Part shown: piece after piece, positions 1 to 7,220 of the stretch
Position numbering within the stretch: position 1 is the stretch's first letter
Layout: every line of letters starts with the position of its first letter
Origin: Thermohalobaculum sp039030915
GTDB taxonomy: Bacteria; Pseudomonadota; Alphaproteobacteria; Rhodobacterales; Rhodobacteraceae
DNA: 14,882 nt
Direction: 5' to 3'
NCBI GenBank assembly: GCA_039030915.1
Contig: JBCCDG010000102.1
Span: forward strand, 1-14,882
Notes under the pieces: generated by a model
Told to the model about the DNA's origin: nothing
The model's input: the letters and a program-made list of their open reading frames with translations, nothing else
Database searches by the model: none
Translations under genes and position numbers: made by a program

Positions 1-226
1 CCCGGAAGCCCTCGATGACCGCCGCGTCGCGAAAGCGCTCCGGTGTCTCGACGGGGATGGCCCGCGCTTCGGCCGCGCGGTGCACGGGCGAGGGCCGGAG
101 CGCCTTGCCGCGGCCCGCAGGGCGGGGTGGCTGCGTATAGATGGCGGCAATCTCGTGACCCGCCTCGACCAGCGCCTCGAGCACCGGGACGGCGAAATCG
201 GGCGTGCCCATAAAGACGACGCGCAT
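1..226 (-). CDS. fmt: Methionyl-tRNA formyltransferase, N-terminal part (cut by window edge)
   Basis: Transfers a formyl group from 10-formyltetrahydrofolate to Met-tRNA(fMet) so that translation can initiate; cytoplasmic. Only the first 75 codons are present, because the gene runs off the left edge on the minus strand. The translation begins MRVVFMGTPDFAVPVLEAL, the classic Fmt N-terminus (beta strand, then MGTPDFAVP), followed by the family's TQPPRPAGRGK segment, which begins the folate-binding Rossmann region. The ATG complement is at 224-226, with a GGAG-type ribosome binding site a few bases upstream. The gene lies 37 bp downstream of def on the same strand. The pairing makes biological sense, since deformylase removes the group that Fmt adds. 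Identification is firm although the folate catalytic region is not in view. Confidence 0.95.
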   Translation of the reverse strand, partial: MRVVFMGTPDFAVPVLEALVEAGHEIAAIYTQPPRPAGRGKALRPSPVHRAAEARAIPVETPERFRDAAVIEGFR

Positions 227-263
227 TGCAGGCTCCTGAGCCAGGGTGCGGGTGCCGGCCGGC

Positions 264-815
264 TCAGCCCTCGCGCGCGAACTCGTCCGTCCGGCGCGCG
301 CGGTCGCGTTTCAGCTTCTTCATCTTCTCGGTGATGAGCCGGCGCCGCATCGGGCCCAGCATGTCGATGAAGAGCTTGCCGTCGAGATGGTCGATCTCAT
401 GCTGCACGCACACCGCCCAGATGCCGGTGAAGTCATCCTCATGCTCCGCCCCGGTCTCGTCGAGCCAGCGGACACGGACGGCGGCTGGGCGTGCGATGTC
501 GGCATAGATGTCCGGCACCGAGAGGCAGCCCTCCTCCTGCGTGATCATCTCCTCGGAGGACCAGACGATCTTGGGGTTCGCGAGCTTCATCGGCTTGAGC
601 TCGTCGCTGCCGTCCTCCTCGCGCGAGGCACAGTCCATGACGACGACGCGGGCGTTGACACCGACCTGAGGCGCCGCGAGGCCGATGCCGGGCGCGTCGT
701 ACATCGTGTCGAGCATGTCATCCATGAGGCGACGGATATCGTCCGTGACCTCCGCGACCGGGTCGCAGACCTTTTTGAGCCGGGGATCCGGGTGGATGAC
801 GATAGGCCTGATCAT
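264..815 (-). CDS. def: Peptide deformylase
   Basis: Metal-dependent hydrolase that removes the N-formyl group from nascent proteins at the ribosome exit. The protein is 183 residues, a normal length for a type 1 deformylase. All three family motifs are intact: GIGLAAPQ at residues 43-50, EEGCLS at 94-99 (Cys97 is a metal ligand) and QHEIDHLDG at 138-146 (His139 and His143 are metal ligands, Glu140 is catalytic). The C-terminal tail is basic and helical, as is usual. The gene is transcribed leftward into fmt. No Shine-Dalgarno sequence is visible directly before the ATG; a promoter-like pair of hexamers ends six bases upstream, so the message may be leaderless. No missing or altered key residue was seen. 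Confidence 0.97.
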   Translation of the reverse strand: MIRPIVIHPDPRLKKVCDPVAEVTDDIRRLMDDMLDTMYDAPGIGLAAPQVGVNARVVVMDCASREEDGSDELKPMKLANPKIVWSSEEMITQEEGCLSVPDIYADIARPAAVRVRWLDETGAEHEDDFTGIWAVCVQHEIDHLDGKLFIDMLGPMRRRLITEKMKKLKRDRARRTDEFAREG

Positions 816-850
816 GGCTGGGAGCTATGGGATCGAGGGGCAGGGGTCAA
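816..850 (-). promoter_or_regulatory. Candidate promoter for def-fmt, possibly leaderless
   Basis: On the minus strand TTGACC (complement of 845-850) is followed by a 17-base spacer and TAGCTC (complement of 822-827). The -35 box matches the sigma-70 consensus at five of six positions, but the -10 box is weak. Transcription would start about seven bases beyond the -10 box, at or very near the def ATG, consistent with the absence of a ribosome binding site. This is pattern inference only. Confidence 0.3.
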
Positions 851-902
851 GCCGGAGGCCTTGCCCGCGGGCCTTGCGTAGTGTTGGGCTGGCTGCGTGG
901 AT

Positions 903-1088
903 ATGAACACCTTCACCGCGCTCCTGGTCCCTGCCGTCCTGCTCGCGATCGGCGGCTACTGGCTCTGGGATACGAAGCTTCGAGTACGGCCGCCGCAGGA
1001 GCATGCGCCTCACGATCCGGCGGCAACGCCGGACCGGTTGGCGCTCATGGAGGCCGAGGCCCGCGGTCGGACAGACCAAGGCCTCTGA
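903..1088 (+). CDS. Possible small single-pass membrane protein, function unknown
   Basis: A 61-residue reading frame starting at ATG 903; an in-frame GTG at 897 would add two residues. Residues 3-22 form one continuous hydrophobic stretch (ALLVPAVLLAIGGYW), followed by a short basic segment and a charged Pro/Ala-rich tail, which suggests an inner-membrane protein with a cytoplasmic tail. There is no convincing ribosome binding site and I do not recognise the family. It is divergent from def and about 240 bp upstream of mcl1. The membrane segment followed by a hydrophilic tail is more protein-like than the chance frames in this GC-rich DNA, but the call remains tentative. Confidence 0.4.
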   Translation: MNTFTALLVPAVLLAIGGYWLWDTKLRVRPPQEHAPHDPAATPDRLALMEAEARGRTDQGL

Positions 1089-1237
1089 GGCAAAGGTCGA
1101 AGGGCGATCTCCGGAAGGCCGATCTCTCATGGGTACGATTGCCTGGGCGGCTGCTCAGGATAGGGCAGGGGTGTTGGCGAGCGGTATTCCGCCGTCACGC
1201 TGCAGCAGGCCACGGGCGGCGTTGGACGTTGGCAGCA

Positions 1238-1266
1238 TTGACCGATGCTGCGGCGCACACTAGGAC
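1238..1266 (+). promoter_or_regulatory. Candidate sigma-70 promoter for mcl1
   Basis: TTGACC at 1238-1243, a 17-base spacer, and TAGGAC at 1261-1266. The -35 box matches consensus at five of six positions and the -10 box at three. Transcription would start near 1273, giving a leader of roughly 59 bases before the mcl1 ATG at 1332. The rest of the 243-base gap between 1089 and 1331 shows no gene. Inferred from pattern and spacing only. Confidence 0.35.
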
Positions 1267-1270
1267 GGCT

Positions 1271-1287
1271 GCGCAACAAAATTGCGC
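1271..1287 (+). promoter_or_regulatory. Inverted repeat at the mcl1 promoter, possible operator
   Basis: GCGCAA and TTGCGC flank a 5-base A-rich centre (CAAAA), a perfect 6-bp dyad. It sits just downstream of the candidate -10 box, over the expected transcription start, where a repressor would block initiation. An A-rich centre between GC-rich half-sites is typical of a dimeric regulator site. The stem is too short and lacks a T-tract, so a terminator is unlikely. The regulator is unknown. Confidence 0.35.
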
Positions 1288-1331
1288 CGAGCGCTCCTGC
1301 CGCGCCCCCATCTTTCACGAGGAGTGAGCCC

Positions 1332-2309
1332 ATGAGCTTCCTGGTCCAGCCCGCGCCGCCTGCCCGCCCCAATCGCTGCCAGCTCTTCGGGCCGGGATCG
1401 AAGCCTGCGCTCTTCGAGAAGATGGCCGCTTCGGCGGCGGATGTGGTCAATCTCGATCTCGAGGACGCGGTCGCACCGGACGACAAGATCGAGGCACGCA
1501 AGAACGTGGTGCAGGCGCTCAACGACATCGACTGGGGCACCAAGACGGTGAGCGTGCGCATCAATGGGCTCGACACGCCCTATTGGGTGCGGGACGTGGT
1601 CGATCTGGTGGAGCAGACGAACGGCCGTCTCGATCTCATCATGATCCCGAAGGCGGGCAATGCGAAGGACGTCTACACGGTCGACGCGATGGTCTCGGCG
1701 TTGGAGGCGGCGACGGGGAAGAGGAAGCGTATCGGCCTGGAGGTGATCATCGAGACGGCGGCGGGGCTTGCCCATGTGGAGGAGATCGCGGCGGCCTCCC
1801 CGAGGCTGGAATCCATGAGCCTCGGCCCGGCGGACTATGCGGCCTTCATGGGTATGGCGACCACCGCGATCGGTGGGACGCAGGCGAACTACGCCATGAT
1901 CGAGGACCCGCGCGAGGAGGGCGGCGAGCGGGCGCGGCACTGGGCCGATCCCTGGCATTATCCGAGCGTTGCCATCGTCGCCGCGTGCCGGACCCACGGC
2001 GTGCTGCCGGTCGACGGCCCCTTCGGCGACTTCTCCGATGCGGAGGGCTTTCGTGCCCAGGCCTGGCGGTCGGCGACGCTGGGCATGGTTGGCAAATGGG
2101 CGATCCATCCGAGCCAGGTGGCGCTGGCCAACGAGGTCTTCACGCCGACCGAAGCCGCGGTGACCAAGGCCAAGCGGATCATCGACGCCATGGAGGAGGC
2201 CAAGCGCGCGGGCGCGGGCGCGGTGACGCTGGATGGCAAGCTCATCGACCTCGCCTCGATCCGCCAGGCGGAGGTGATCGTGAAGCAGGCCGAGCTCATC
2301 GGTGCCTGA
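1332..2309 (+). CDS. mcl1: L-malyl-CoA / beta-methylmalyl-CoA lyase
   Basis: CitE-like TIM-barrel lyase that reversibly cleaves malyl-CoA to acetyl-CoA and glyoxylate, and beta-methylmalyl-CoA to propionyl-CoA and glyoxylate, in the ethylmalonyl-CoA pathway or serine cycle. The 325-residue length fits the family. The N-terminus MSFLVQPAPPARPNRCQLFG closely resembles the Rhodobacter enzyme. Family signatures are VSVRINGLDT (73-82, Arg76 binds substrate), EVIIETAAG (137-145, Glu141 a Mg ligand), the SLGPADYA region (Asp168 a Mg ligand), PVDGPFGDFSD (226-236) and GKWAIHPSQ (254-262). ATG 1332 was chosen because GAGGAG lies just upstream and homology begins at the first residue; a longer upstream frame is not family-like. 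It stands alone, with a promoter-like sequence and a dyad before it. Malyl-CoA thioesterase or pure malate-CoA-cycle roles are less likely. Confidence 0.93.
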   Translation: MSFLVQPAPPARPNRCQLFGPGSKPALFEKMAASAADVVNLDLEDAVAPDDKIEARKNVVQALNDIDWGTKTVSVRINGLDTPYWVRDVVDLVEQTNGRLDLIMIPKAGNAKDVYTVDAMVSALEAATGKRKRIGLEVIIETAAGLAHVEEIAAASPRLESMSLGPADYAAFMGMATTAIGGTQANYAMIEDPREEGGERARHWADPWHYPSVAIVAACRTHGVLPVDGPFGDFSDAEGFRAQAWRSATLGMVGKWAIHPSQVALANEVFTPTEAAVTKAKRIIDAMEEAKRAGAGAVTLDGKLIDLASIRQAEVIVKQAELIGA

Positions 2310-2610
2310 CAGGCGCGGGCTGTCCGGGCGCTCCCGCTTCGGCCGCTAAGCGCCGTCAGGGCACCGCCGGCCAGCCGCGGCCGCCGACGCCAGGACGTGC
2401 AGGTCAGGGCAGAGGCACTGTTTTCCCGGCGGGGAACGGCACTGCCAAGGCCGTCGTTCATGACGCGTCTGAAGGCACGGCGGGTTTCCCGCTCATGCTG
2501 GTGGGGCGTGGCATCGCCGGTGCGGCCTGCGCCCGAGCGATACCTTCGGCGCATTGCCGGCCGCACACAGCGCGGGTAGCGTGAACAACGTCCCAGACGG
2601 AGGATCGATC
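2310..2610. other. Intergenic region between mcl1 and the SoxYZ-like gene
   Basis: About 300 bases without a credible gene; the short frames here have arginine-rich, shadow-like composition. A weak hairpin (2420-2426 with 2431-2437, a 7-bp stem including two G-U pairs, 4-base loop) is the only structure seen, and it has no following T-run. No clear sigma-70 promoter was identified. The region presumably holds the mcl1 terminator and the promoter of the downstream gene. Confidence 0.4.
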
Positions 2611-3438
2611 ATGCGCCTGCTCGCCGCCGCCCTCATGGCCTGCCTTCTCGCCGCACCCGCCGCATCGGCTTCCGAGACCTGGGGGTATCTGCGCGACGCG
2701 CTTTTCGAAGGCAGGGCGATCCTCGACGGCGACGGCGTGGTCGAGATTTCGGCGCCGGCGCGGGCGCAGCAGGCCGGGCGCCTGCCGGTGGAGATCACCA
2801 CGCACCTGCCGCAGACGGTCTTCGGGCGCATCACCAGGATGACGGTGCTGATCGACGAGAACCCGGCGCCGGTGGCCGCCGTCGTCGAGCTTGGCGAGGG
2901 CGCGGCGCGGGGCACGCTGGGGCTGCATCTCCGCATCAACGAGAACAGCGATGTGCGCGTGGTAGCCGAGACGGCGGACGGGCGGCTCTTCATGGCCAAG
3001 ACCTTCGTGAAGGGCGCGGGCGGTTGCGCGGACGGCGGCTATCCGTCTGCAGTGATGGCCGAACGCGCCGTCGGCGACGTTCTGGTCGACCCGGTGCGCA
3101 CCGTCGCGGTCGGCGAACCGGCCGATCCCCTTGGCCTGGCGCGGCGCGGCGAACGCTTCGGCGAGGTTAGCCTGGCGCTTCGCCATCCCAACGACTCGGG
3201 CTTCATGCTGCACCCCATCGACCGGACCTGGATCCCGGTCAACATCGTGGAGGAGCTGGAGATCAGCCTTGCGGGCGTGCCGGTCATGCGCCTTGAGGGC
3301 TCCATCTCGCTCAGCACCAATCCGGATCTGCGCTTTCTCGTGCGTGGGGGGGCGGGCGACCGGCTGGACCTCAGGTTTCGCGACACCGACGGCCACGAGT
3401 TCGAACGTTCGGTGAAGCTTCGGGGCGAGGGCGCCTGA
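2611..3438 (+). CDS. Exported fused SoxYZ-like carrier protein (quinoprotein dehydrogenase-associated type)
   Basis: Periplasmic protein of 275 residues. Residues 1-20 form a signal peptide with a basic start, a Leu/Ala core and an ASA cleavage site before Ser21. The N-terminal half (about 25-145) is SoxY-like and ends with a single cysteine in GAGGCADGG (Cys139), equivalent to the carrier cysteine of the SoxY GGCGG motif. The C-terminal half (about 175-272) is SoxZ-like, including the HPNDSGF segment and a FERSV strand. This YZ fusion resembles the family often encoded beside PQQ alcohol dehydrogenases; its carried substrate is not established. Here no dehydrogenase, pqq or sox gene is adjacent. 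ATG 2611 follows an ACGGAGGA ribosome binding site and starts exactly at the signal peptide. Alternative: a carrier for a sulfur-oxidation system encoded elsewhere. Confidence 0.82.
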   Translation: MRLLAAALMACLLAAPAASASETWGYLRDALFEGRAILDGDGVVEISAPARAQQAGRLPVEITTHLPQTVFGRITRMTVLIDENPAPVAAVVELGEGAARGTLGLHLRINENSDVRVVAETADGRLFMAKTFVKGAGGCADGGYPSAVMAERAVGDVLVDPVRTVAVGEPADPLGLARRGERFGEVSLALRHPNDSGFMLHPIDRTWIPVNIVEELEISLAGVPVMRLEGSISLSTNPDLRFLVRGGAGDRLDLRFRDTDGHEFERSVKLRGEGA

Positions 3439-3515
3439 GCCGGATCCACGAAGCGCTGCAGGTCAGGGCGCTGTCCGGCTTGCATCCGCCCGCCCCAGAG
3501 GGCATCTGAGCGCGC

Positions 3516-4481
3516 ATGCAGAAGCAGAATTTCCTCGATTTCGAGAAGGGCGTTGCCGAGCTCGCGGGCAAGGTGCAGGAGCTGCGCGCGCTTGCGGATC
3601 AGAGCCCGGAGCTCGGGGTTGCCGAGGAGGCGGACCGGCTGGAGGCGCGCGCGGATGCGATGCTGGAGGGGCTCTACAAGGGTCTCACGCCCTGGCAGAA
3701 ATGCCAGGTGGCGCGGCATCCCGGGCGGCCCCATGCGCTCGACTACATCCGCGCGCTCTTCACCGATTACACGCCGTTGGCGGGCGACAGGAACTTCGCC
3801 GAGGACCACGCGATCGTCGGCGGCCTCGCGCGGTTTCGCGACCGCCCGATCGTGGTGCTCGGCCATGAGAAGGGGTCTGACACGCGGAGCAGGCTCGAGC
3901 GGAATTTCGGCATGGCGCGGCCCGAGGGGTATCGCAAGGCCGTGCGGCTCATGGATCTCGCCCATCGCTTCGCCCTGCCGCTCGTCACGCTCGTCGACAC
4001 TCCCGGCGCCTATCCCGGCAAGGGTGCGGAGGAGCGCGGCCAGGCGGAGGCCATCGCGCGGGCGACCGAGAAATGTCTCGGCCTGGGCGCCCCCTTCGTG
4101 GCGGTCATCATCGGGGAGGGTGGCTCAGGCGGGGCAGTCGCGCTTGCGACGGCCAACCGCGTGGCGATGCTCGAGCACGCGGTCTACTCGGTGATCTCTC
4201 CGGAAGGCTGTGCCTCGATCCTCTGGAAAAACGCCGACAAGATGCGCGAGGCGGCACAGGCGCTGCGGCTGACGGCGGCGGATCTCGCCCAGCTCGGTGT
4301 GGTGGACAGCGTGGTGCGCGAGCCGGTCGGCGGGGCGCAGCGCGCGCCGGCGCAGGCCATCGCGGCCACGGGGGAGGCCATTGCGGGTCTCCTTGCGGAG
4401 CTCGACGGTATGGATCCCGCTGCGGTGAGAGCCGACCGGCGGCAGAAGTTCCTCGCCATGGGCGACCGCAGCCTCGTCTGA
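3516..4481 (+). CDS. accA: Acetyl-CoA carboxylase carboxyltransferase subunit alpha
   Basis: Forms the carboxyltransferase with AccD and moves the carboxyl group from biotin on AccB to acetyl-CoA, making malonyl-CoA for fatty acid synthesis; cytoplasmic. At 321 residues it has the normal length. The N-terminal helical region begins QNFLDFEKGVAEL. The crotonase-fold core carries VDTPGAYPGKGAEERGQ (160-176), IIGEGGSGGA (198-207, an oxyanion-hole glycine cluster) and SVISPEGCASILWK (225-238), all diagnostic of AccA. An AGAGG-type ribosome binding site lies about 17 bases before the ATG, somewhat far. The 77-base gap from the SoxYZ-like gene allows co-transcription but gives no functional link. 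A strong hairpin follows the gene. Confidence 0.96.
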   Translation: MQKQNFLDFEKGVAELAGKVQELRALADQSPELGVAEEADRLEARADAMLEGLYKGLTPWQKCQVARHPGRPHALDYIRALFTDYTPLAGDRNFAEDHAIVGGLARFRDRPIVVLGHEKGSDTRSRLERNFGMARPEGYRKAVRLMDLAHRFALPLVTLVDTPGAYPGKGAEERGQAEAIARATEKCLGLGAPFVAVIIGEGGSGGAVALATANRVAMLEHAVYSVISPEGCASILWKNADKMREAAQALRLTAADLAQLGVVDSVVREPVGGAQRAPAQAIAATGEAIAGLLAELDGMDPAAVRADRRQKFLAMGDRSLV

Positions 4482-4525
4482 CGCGCACGCCTTGCCGCAA
4501 GGTGCTCCGAGGGCGCAGCCCGAGC

Positions 4526-4558
4526 GGGCCGGCGGGGGCTCGATGCCCCCGTCGGGCC
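4526..4558 (+). terminator. GC-rich hairpin downstream of accA
   Basis: Arms 4526-4539 and 4545-4558 pair at 13 of 14 positions (one G-U pair, one mismatch at 4528/4556) around the 5-base loop TCGAT, 45 bases past the accA stop. A smaller hairpin follows (4570-4575 with 4579-4584, loop CAA), and another precedes it (4490-4494 with 4498-4502). No T-tract follows, so it may act as a Rho-assisted terminator, an attenuator or an mRNA stabiliser between accA and the mrp operon. The structure is clear from sequence; the terminator role is inferred. Confidence 0.5.
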
Positions 4559-4718
4559 GGCCTCGCTGCCGGGTGCAACACCCGCCCCGCCGCTCAGTGG
4601 TTCCTTGAGGCGCTACCCTAGCCAACTCCGACATTTCGATTATGGTTCGGGACGGAGCCTTCCCGCGCCGCAAACCCATGCCGGGCAGCGGCCCCCAGAC
4701 AAGAATCTCGGAGCGACG

Positions 4719-7220
4719 ATGCAGGAGAGCGAGCCTCAGACCGCCCCCGGAAGGAGCGCTGCGAGCCTCGCCGCGGACGAGACGTTGCCCGCGGGCACGA
4801 CGCCGCTCGACGCGCCCGATCCGCTGGGGCGCGGGCCCGTGGCCGCGATGCCCTGGCCGGTTGGGCCCGAGGCCTGGCCGGTACAGCCGCTGCGCTATCT
4901 CTTCCGCGAGGTGCCCGCGCTCTCGACCTGGCTCCTCTACCTGCCGAGCGCCCTCGCGCTCCTTGCCTTTCTATTCTTCCTGACCTTTCTGCCGGGCGTC
5001 GCCGGGGGCGAGGCTTTCACCTGGTCGCGCCCCTGGATCTCGGCGCTCGACGTGTCGCTCGCCTTCCGGATCGACGGGCTGGGGCTTGTCTTCTCGCTTC
5101 TCATCACGGGGATCGGCGCCCTCGTCTTTCTCTATACGGCCGGCTATTTCCGCACGGATCCGCGGGTCGCGCGCCTTTTGACGCTGCTCTTCCTCTTCGG
5201 CGTCTCGATGGTGGGGCTGGTGCTGGCCGACGACATCGTGACGCTCTTCCTCTTCTGGGAAGGCACCACCGTCACGTCGTTTCTGCTGGTCGGGTTCGAC
5301 TATCAGAAACCCAATTCCCGCCGCTCGGCGCTTCAGGCGCTGCTGGTGACGGGCATGGGCGGGCTCGCCCTTCTCGGTGCGCTGATCCTGCTGGGGGACT
5401 TCGCGGGCAGCTACCTGATCTCCGACATCAACGGGCAGGGCGATGCGTTGCGGGCAAGCGCGCTCTACGTGCCCGCGCTCCTCCTCGTGCTGCTCGCAGC
5501 CTTCACCAAGTCCGCGCAGTTCCCGTTCCATTTCTGGCTTCCGGGCGCTATGGCGGCACCCACGCCCGTCTCCGCCTATCTGCACTCGGCGACCATGGTG
5601 AAGGCGGGCGTCTATCTTCTGATGCGCTTCACGCCCGCGCTCGGCGGGACCGAGATCTGGTTCTGGCTGCTCACGATCTTCGGCGCCACCACGATGCTGA
5701 TCGGCTCGATCTGGGCGCTTCGCCAGACGGACCTCAAGCTGATGCTCGCCCACACCACGGTGATGGGTCTCGGCACGCTGGTGATGTTCCTAGGCGGCGG
5801 CACGGAAAAGGCGGTGATCGGTGCCGCGCTCTTCCTCGTCGTCCACGCCTTCTACAAGGCCTCGCTCTTCCTCATGGTCGGCTGCCTCGACAAGAAGGCG
5901 GGCACGCGGGAGGTGGACGCGCTCGGCGGGCTCGCGAAGGCGATGCCCATCACCATGTGGATGGCGGCGCTCGCCGCGCTTTCCATGGCAGGAATGATGC
6001 CCTTCGTCGGCTTCCTCGGGAAGGAAGTGATGTACGAAGGCGCGCTGAAGGTAACGACCGAGCCGGTGCTGGTCACCGGTGCTGCGCTCGCGGCGAATGC
6101 GATGATGGTGGCGGTCGGCTGTCTCGTCGCGGTCAATCCCTTCCACCGCGGCCCGCAGCTCAGCCCCAAGCCCGCGGCCGATCCGCCGTGGGAAATGTGG
6201 GTCGGCCCGATGATCCTTGCGGTCCTCGGCCTGCTCGCGGGGCTCGCGGCGGGCCCGCTCGGTGCCTATGTGGTCGGCCCCGTCGCCAGCAGCATTCTGG
6301 GACGGGATATCGGGGATCCGCATCTGGCGCTCTGGCACGGCTTCAACGCCGCCCTGATGCTCAGTCTTTGCACCTTCGCGCTAGGCGGGCTCTTCTACTA
6401 TTACGCGCGCGCCATTCGCCTCGGCCTGGCGGGTGCGGAGCAGGACGGGCTCAAGAGCGCCGACCGGACCTATGACGTGGTGCTCGCGACGCTGCAACGC
6501 ATCTGCTCCGGCATCATGGGCAGGGTGCAGAACGGCGCGCTCGAGGGCTATATGCGGACAACCTTCGTCGCGCTCGCCGTCGTGCTCTGGGGTGCGGTCG
6601 CGGCCTCGGGCGGGCACCGGCCGGCGCCGAGCTTCGACATGCCGATCATCAACTACGTGACGCTTGCCATCATCATCGTGGGCACGGTCGTCGTGGTGAT
6701 CACCCGCTCGCGCCTCCTCTCGATCACGGCGCTCGGCGTCGTCGGGACCGGTATCTCGATCATCTTCGTGCTCTACGGCGCGGTCGATGTCGCGATGACG
6801 CAGCTCATGGTCGAGATCCTGATCGTCGTCTTCCTGGCCATTGCGCTTCTGCGCCTGCCGCGCACACCCGAGCGCAAGGGCTTCCGCGTCGGGGATGCTG
6901 GCATCGCAGCGGCCGTCGGCCTGGGCGTGACCATCGTGCTCATCTCCGTGCTCGGCACGCCGCTCGATCTGCAGCTGACCGAGTTCTTCGAGGCTAAGTC
7001 CGCGCCGGAGGCTTTCGGAAACAACATCGTCAACGTCATCCTCGTCGATTTCCGGGCGCTCGACACGCTCGGCGAGATCGCCGTCATCGTCATCGCCGCC
7101 ATCGGCGCGGTCGCCGCCCTCTCGGCGGGTCGCGGCGCGCCGACGCGCAGCTCCGACGGGCTCGACGACGGCGGAGGGGACGCCGCACCTGTGGGCAGAC
7201 CGTCGGAGGACCGCGCATGA
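4719..7220 (+). CDS. mrpA: Na+/H+ antiporter subunit A (Mrp/Mnh complex)
   Basis: Largest subunit of the Mrp multisubunit cation/proton antiporter, homologous to complex I NuoL; polytopic inner-membrane protein of 833 residues. Proton-path residues are present: Glu181 in FLFWEGTT, Lys264 in FTKSAQFPF, Lys295 in HSATMVKAG, and Lys380 in HAFYKAS. The C-terminal part (about 640-805) holds the MbhD/MbhE-like helices with DVAMTQLMVEILIVV typical of MrpA. The protein stops before the MnhB domain, which is a separate gene here, unlike the PhaAB fusions of rhizobia. Residues 1-65 are a Pro/Ala-rich hydrophilic extension before the first membrane segment, longer than usual. ATG 4719 is preceded by CGGAG; an upstream in-frame TTG at 4605 lacks support. 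The stop overlaps the mrpB start (ATGA). Confidence 0.95.
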   Translation: MQESEPQTAPGRSAASLAADETLPAGTTPLDAPDPLGRGPVAAMPWPVGPEAWPVQPLRYLFREVPALSTWLLYLPSALALLAFLFFLTFLPGVAGGEAFTWSRPWISALDVSLAFRIDGLGLVFSLLITGIGALVFLYTAGYFRTDPRVARLLTLLFLFGVSMVGLVLADDIVTLFLFWEGTTVTSFLLVGFDYQKPNSRRSALQALLVTGMGGLALLGALILLGDFAGSYLISDINGQGDALRASALYVPALLLVLLAAFTKSAQFPFHFWLPGAMAAPTPVSAYLHSATMVKAGVYLLMRFTPALGGTEIWFWLLTIFGATTMLIGSIWALRQTDLKLMLAHTTVMGLGTLVMFLGGGTEKAVIGAALFLVVHAFYKASLFLMVGCLDKKAGTREVDALGGLAKAMPITMWMAALAALSMAGMMPFVGFLGKEVMYEGALKVTTEPVLVTGAALAANAMMVAVGCLVAVNPFHRGPQLSPKPAADPPWEMWVGPMILAVLGLLAGLAAGPLGAYVVGPVASSILGRDIGDPHLALWHGFNAALMLSLCTFALGGLFYYYARAIRLGLAGAEQDGLKSADRTYDVVLATLQRICSGIMGRVQNGALEGYMRTTFVALAVVLWGAVAASGGHRPAPSFDMPIINYVTLAIIIVGTVVVVITRSRLLSITALGVVGTGISIIFVLYGAVDVAMTQLMVEILIVVFLAIALLRLPRTPERKGFRVGDAGIAAAVGLGVTIVLISVLGTPLDLQLTEFFEAKSAPEAFGNNIVNVILVDFRALDTLGEIAVIVIAAIGAVAALSAGRGAPTRSSDGLDDGGGDAAPVGRPSEDRA

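Noticed and set aside
1245..1331. N-terminal extension of malyl-CoA lyase
   Set aside because: Family similarity begins exactly at Met 1332, which has its own GAGGAG, and the upstream stretch holds promoter-like sequence.
2458..3396. A 312-codon minus-strand frame opposite the SoxYZ-like gene
   Set aside because: Composition is shadow-like, while the plus strand has a signal peptide, ribosome binding site and family motifs.
4605..4718. N-terminal extension of MrpA from an upstream TTG
   Set aside because: No ribosome binding site and no family resemblance; the ATG at 4719 has CGGAG at suitable spacing.
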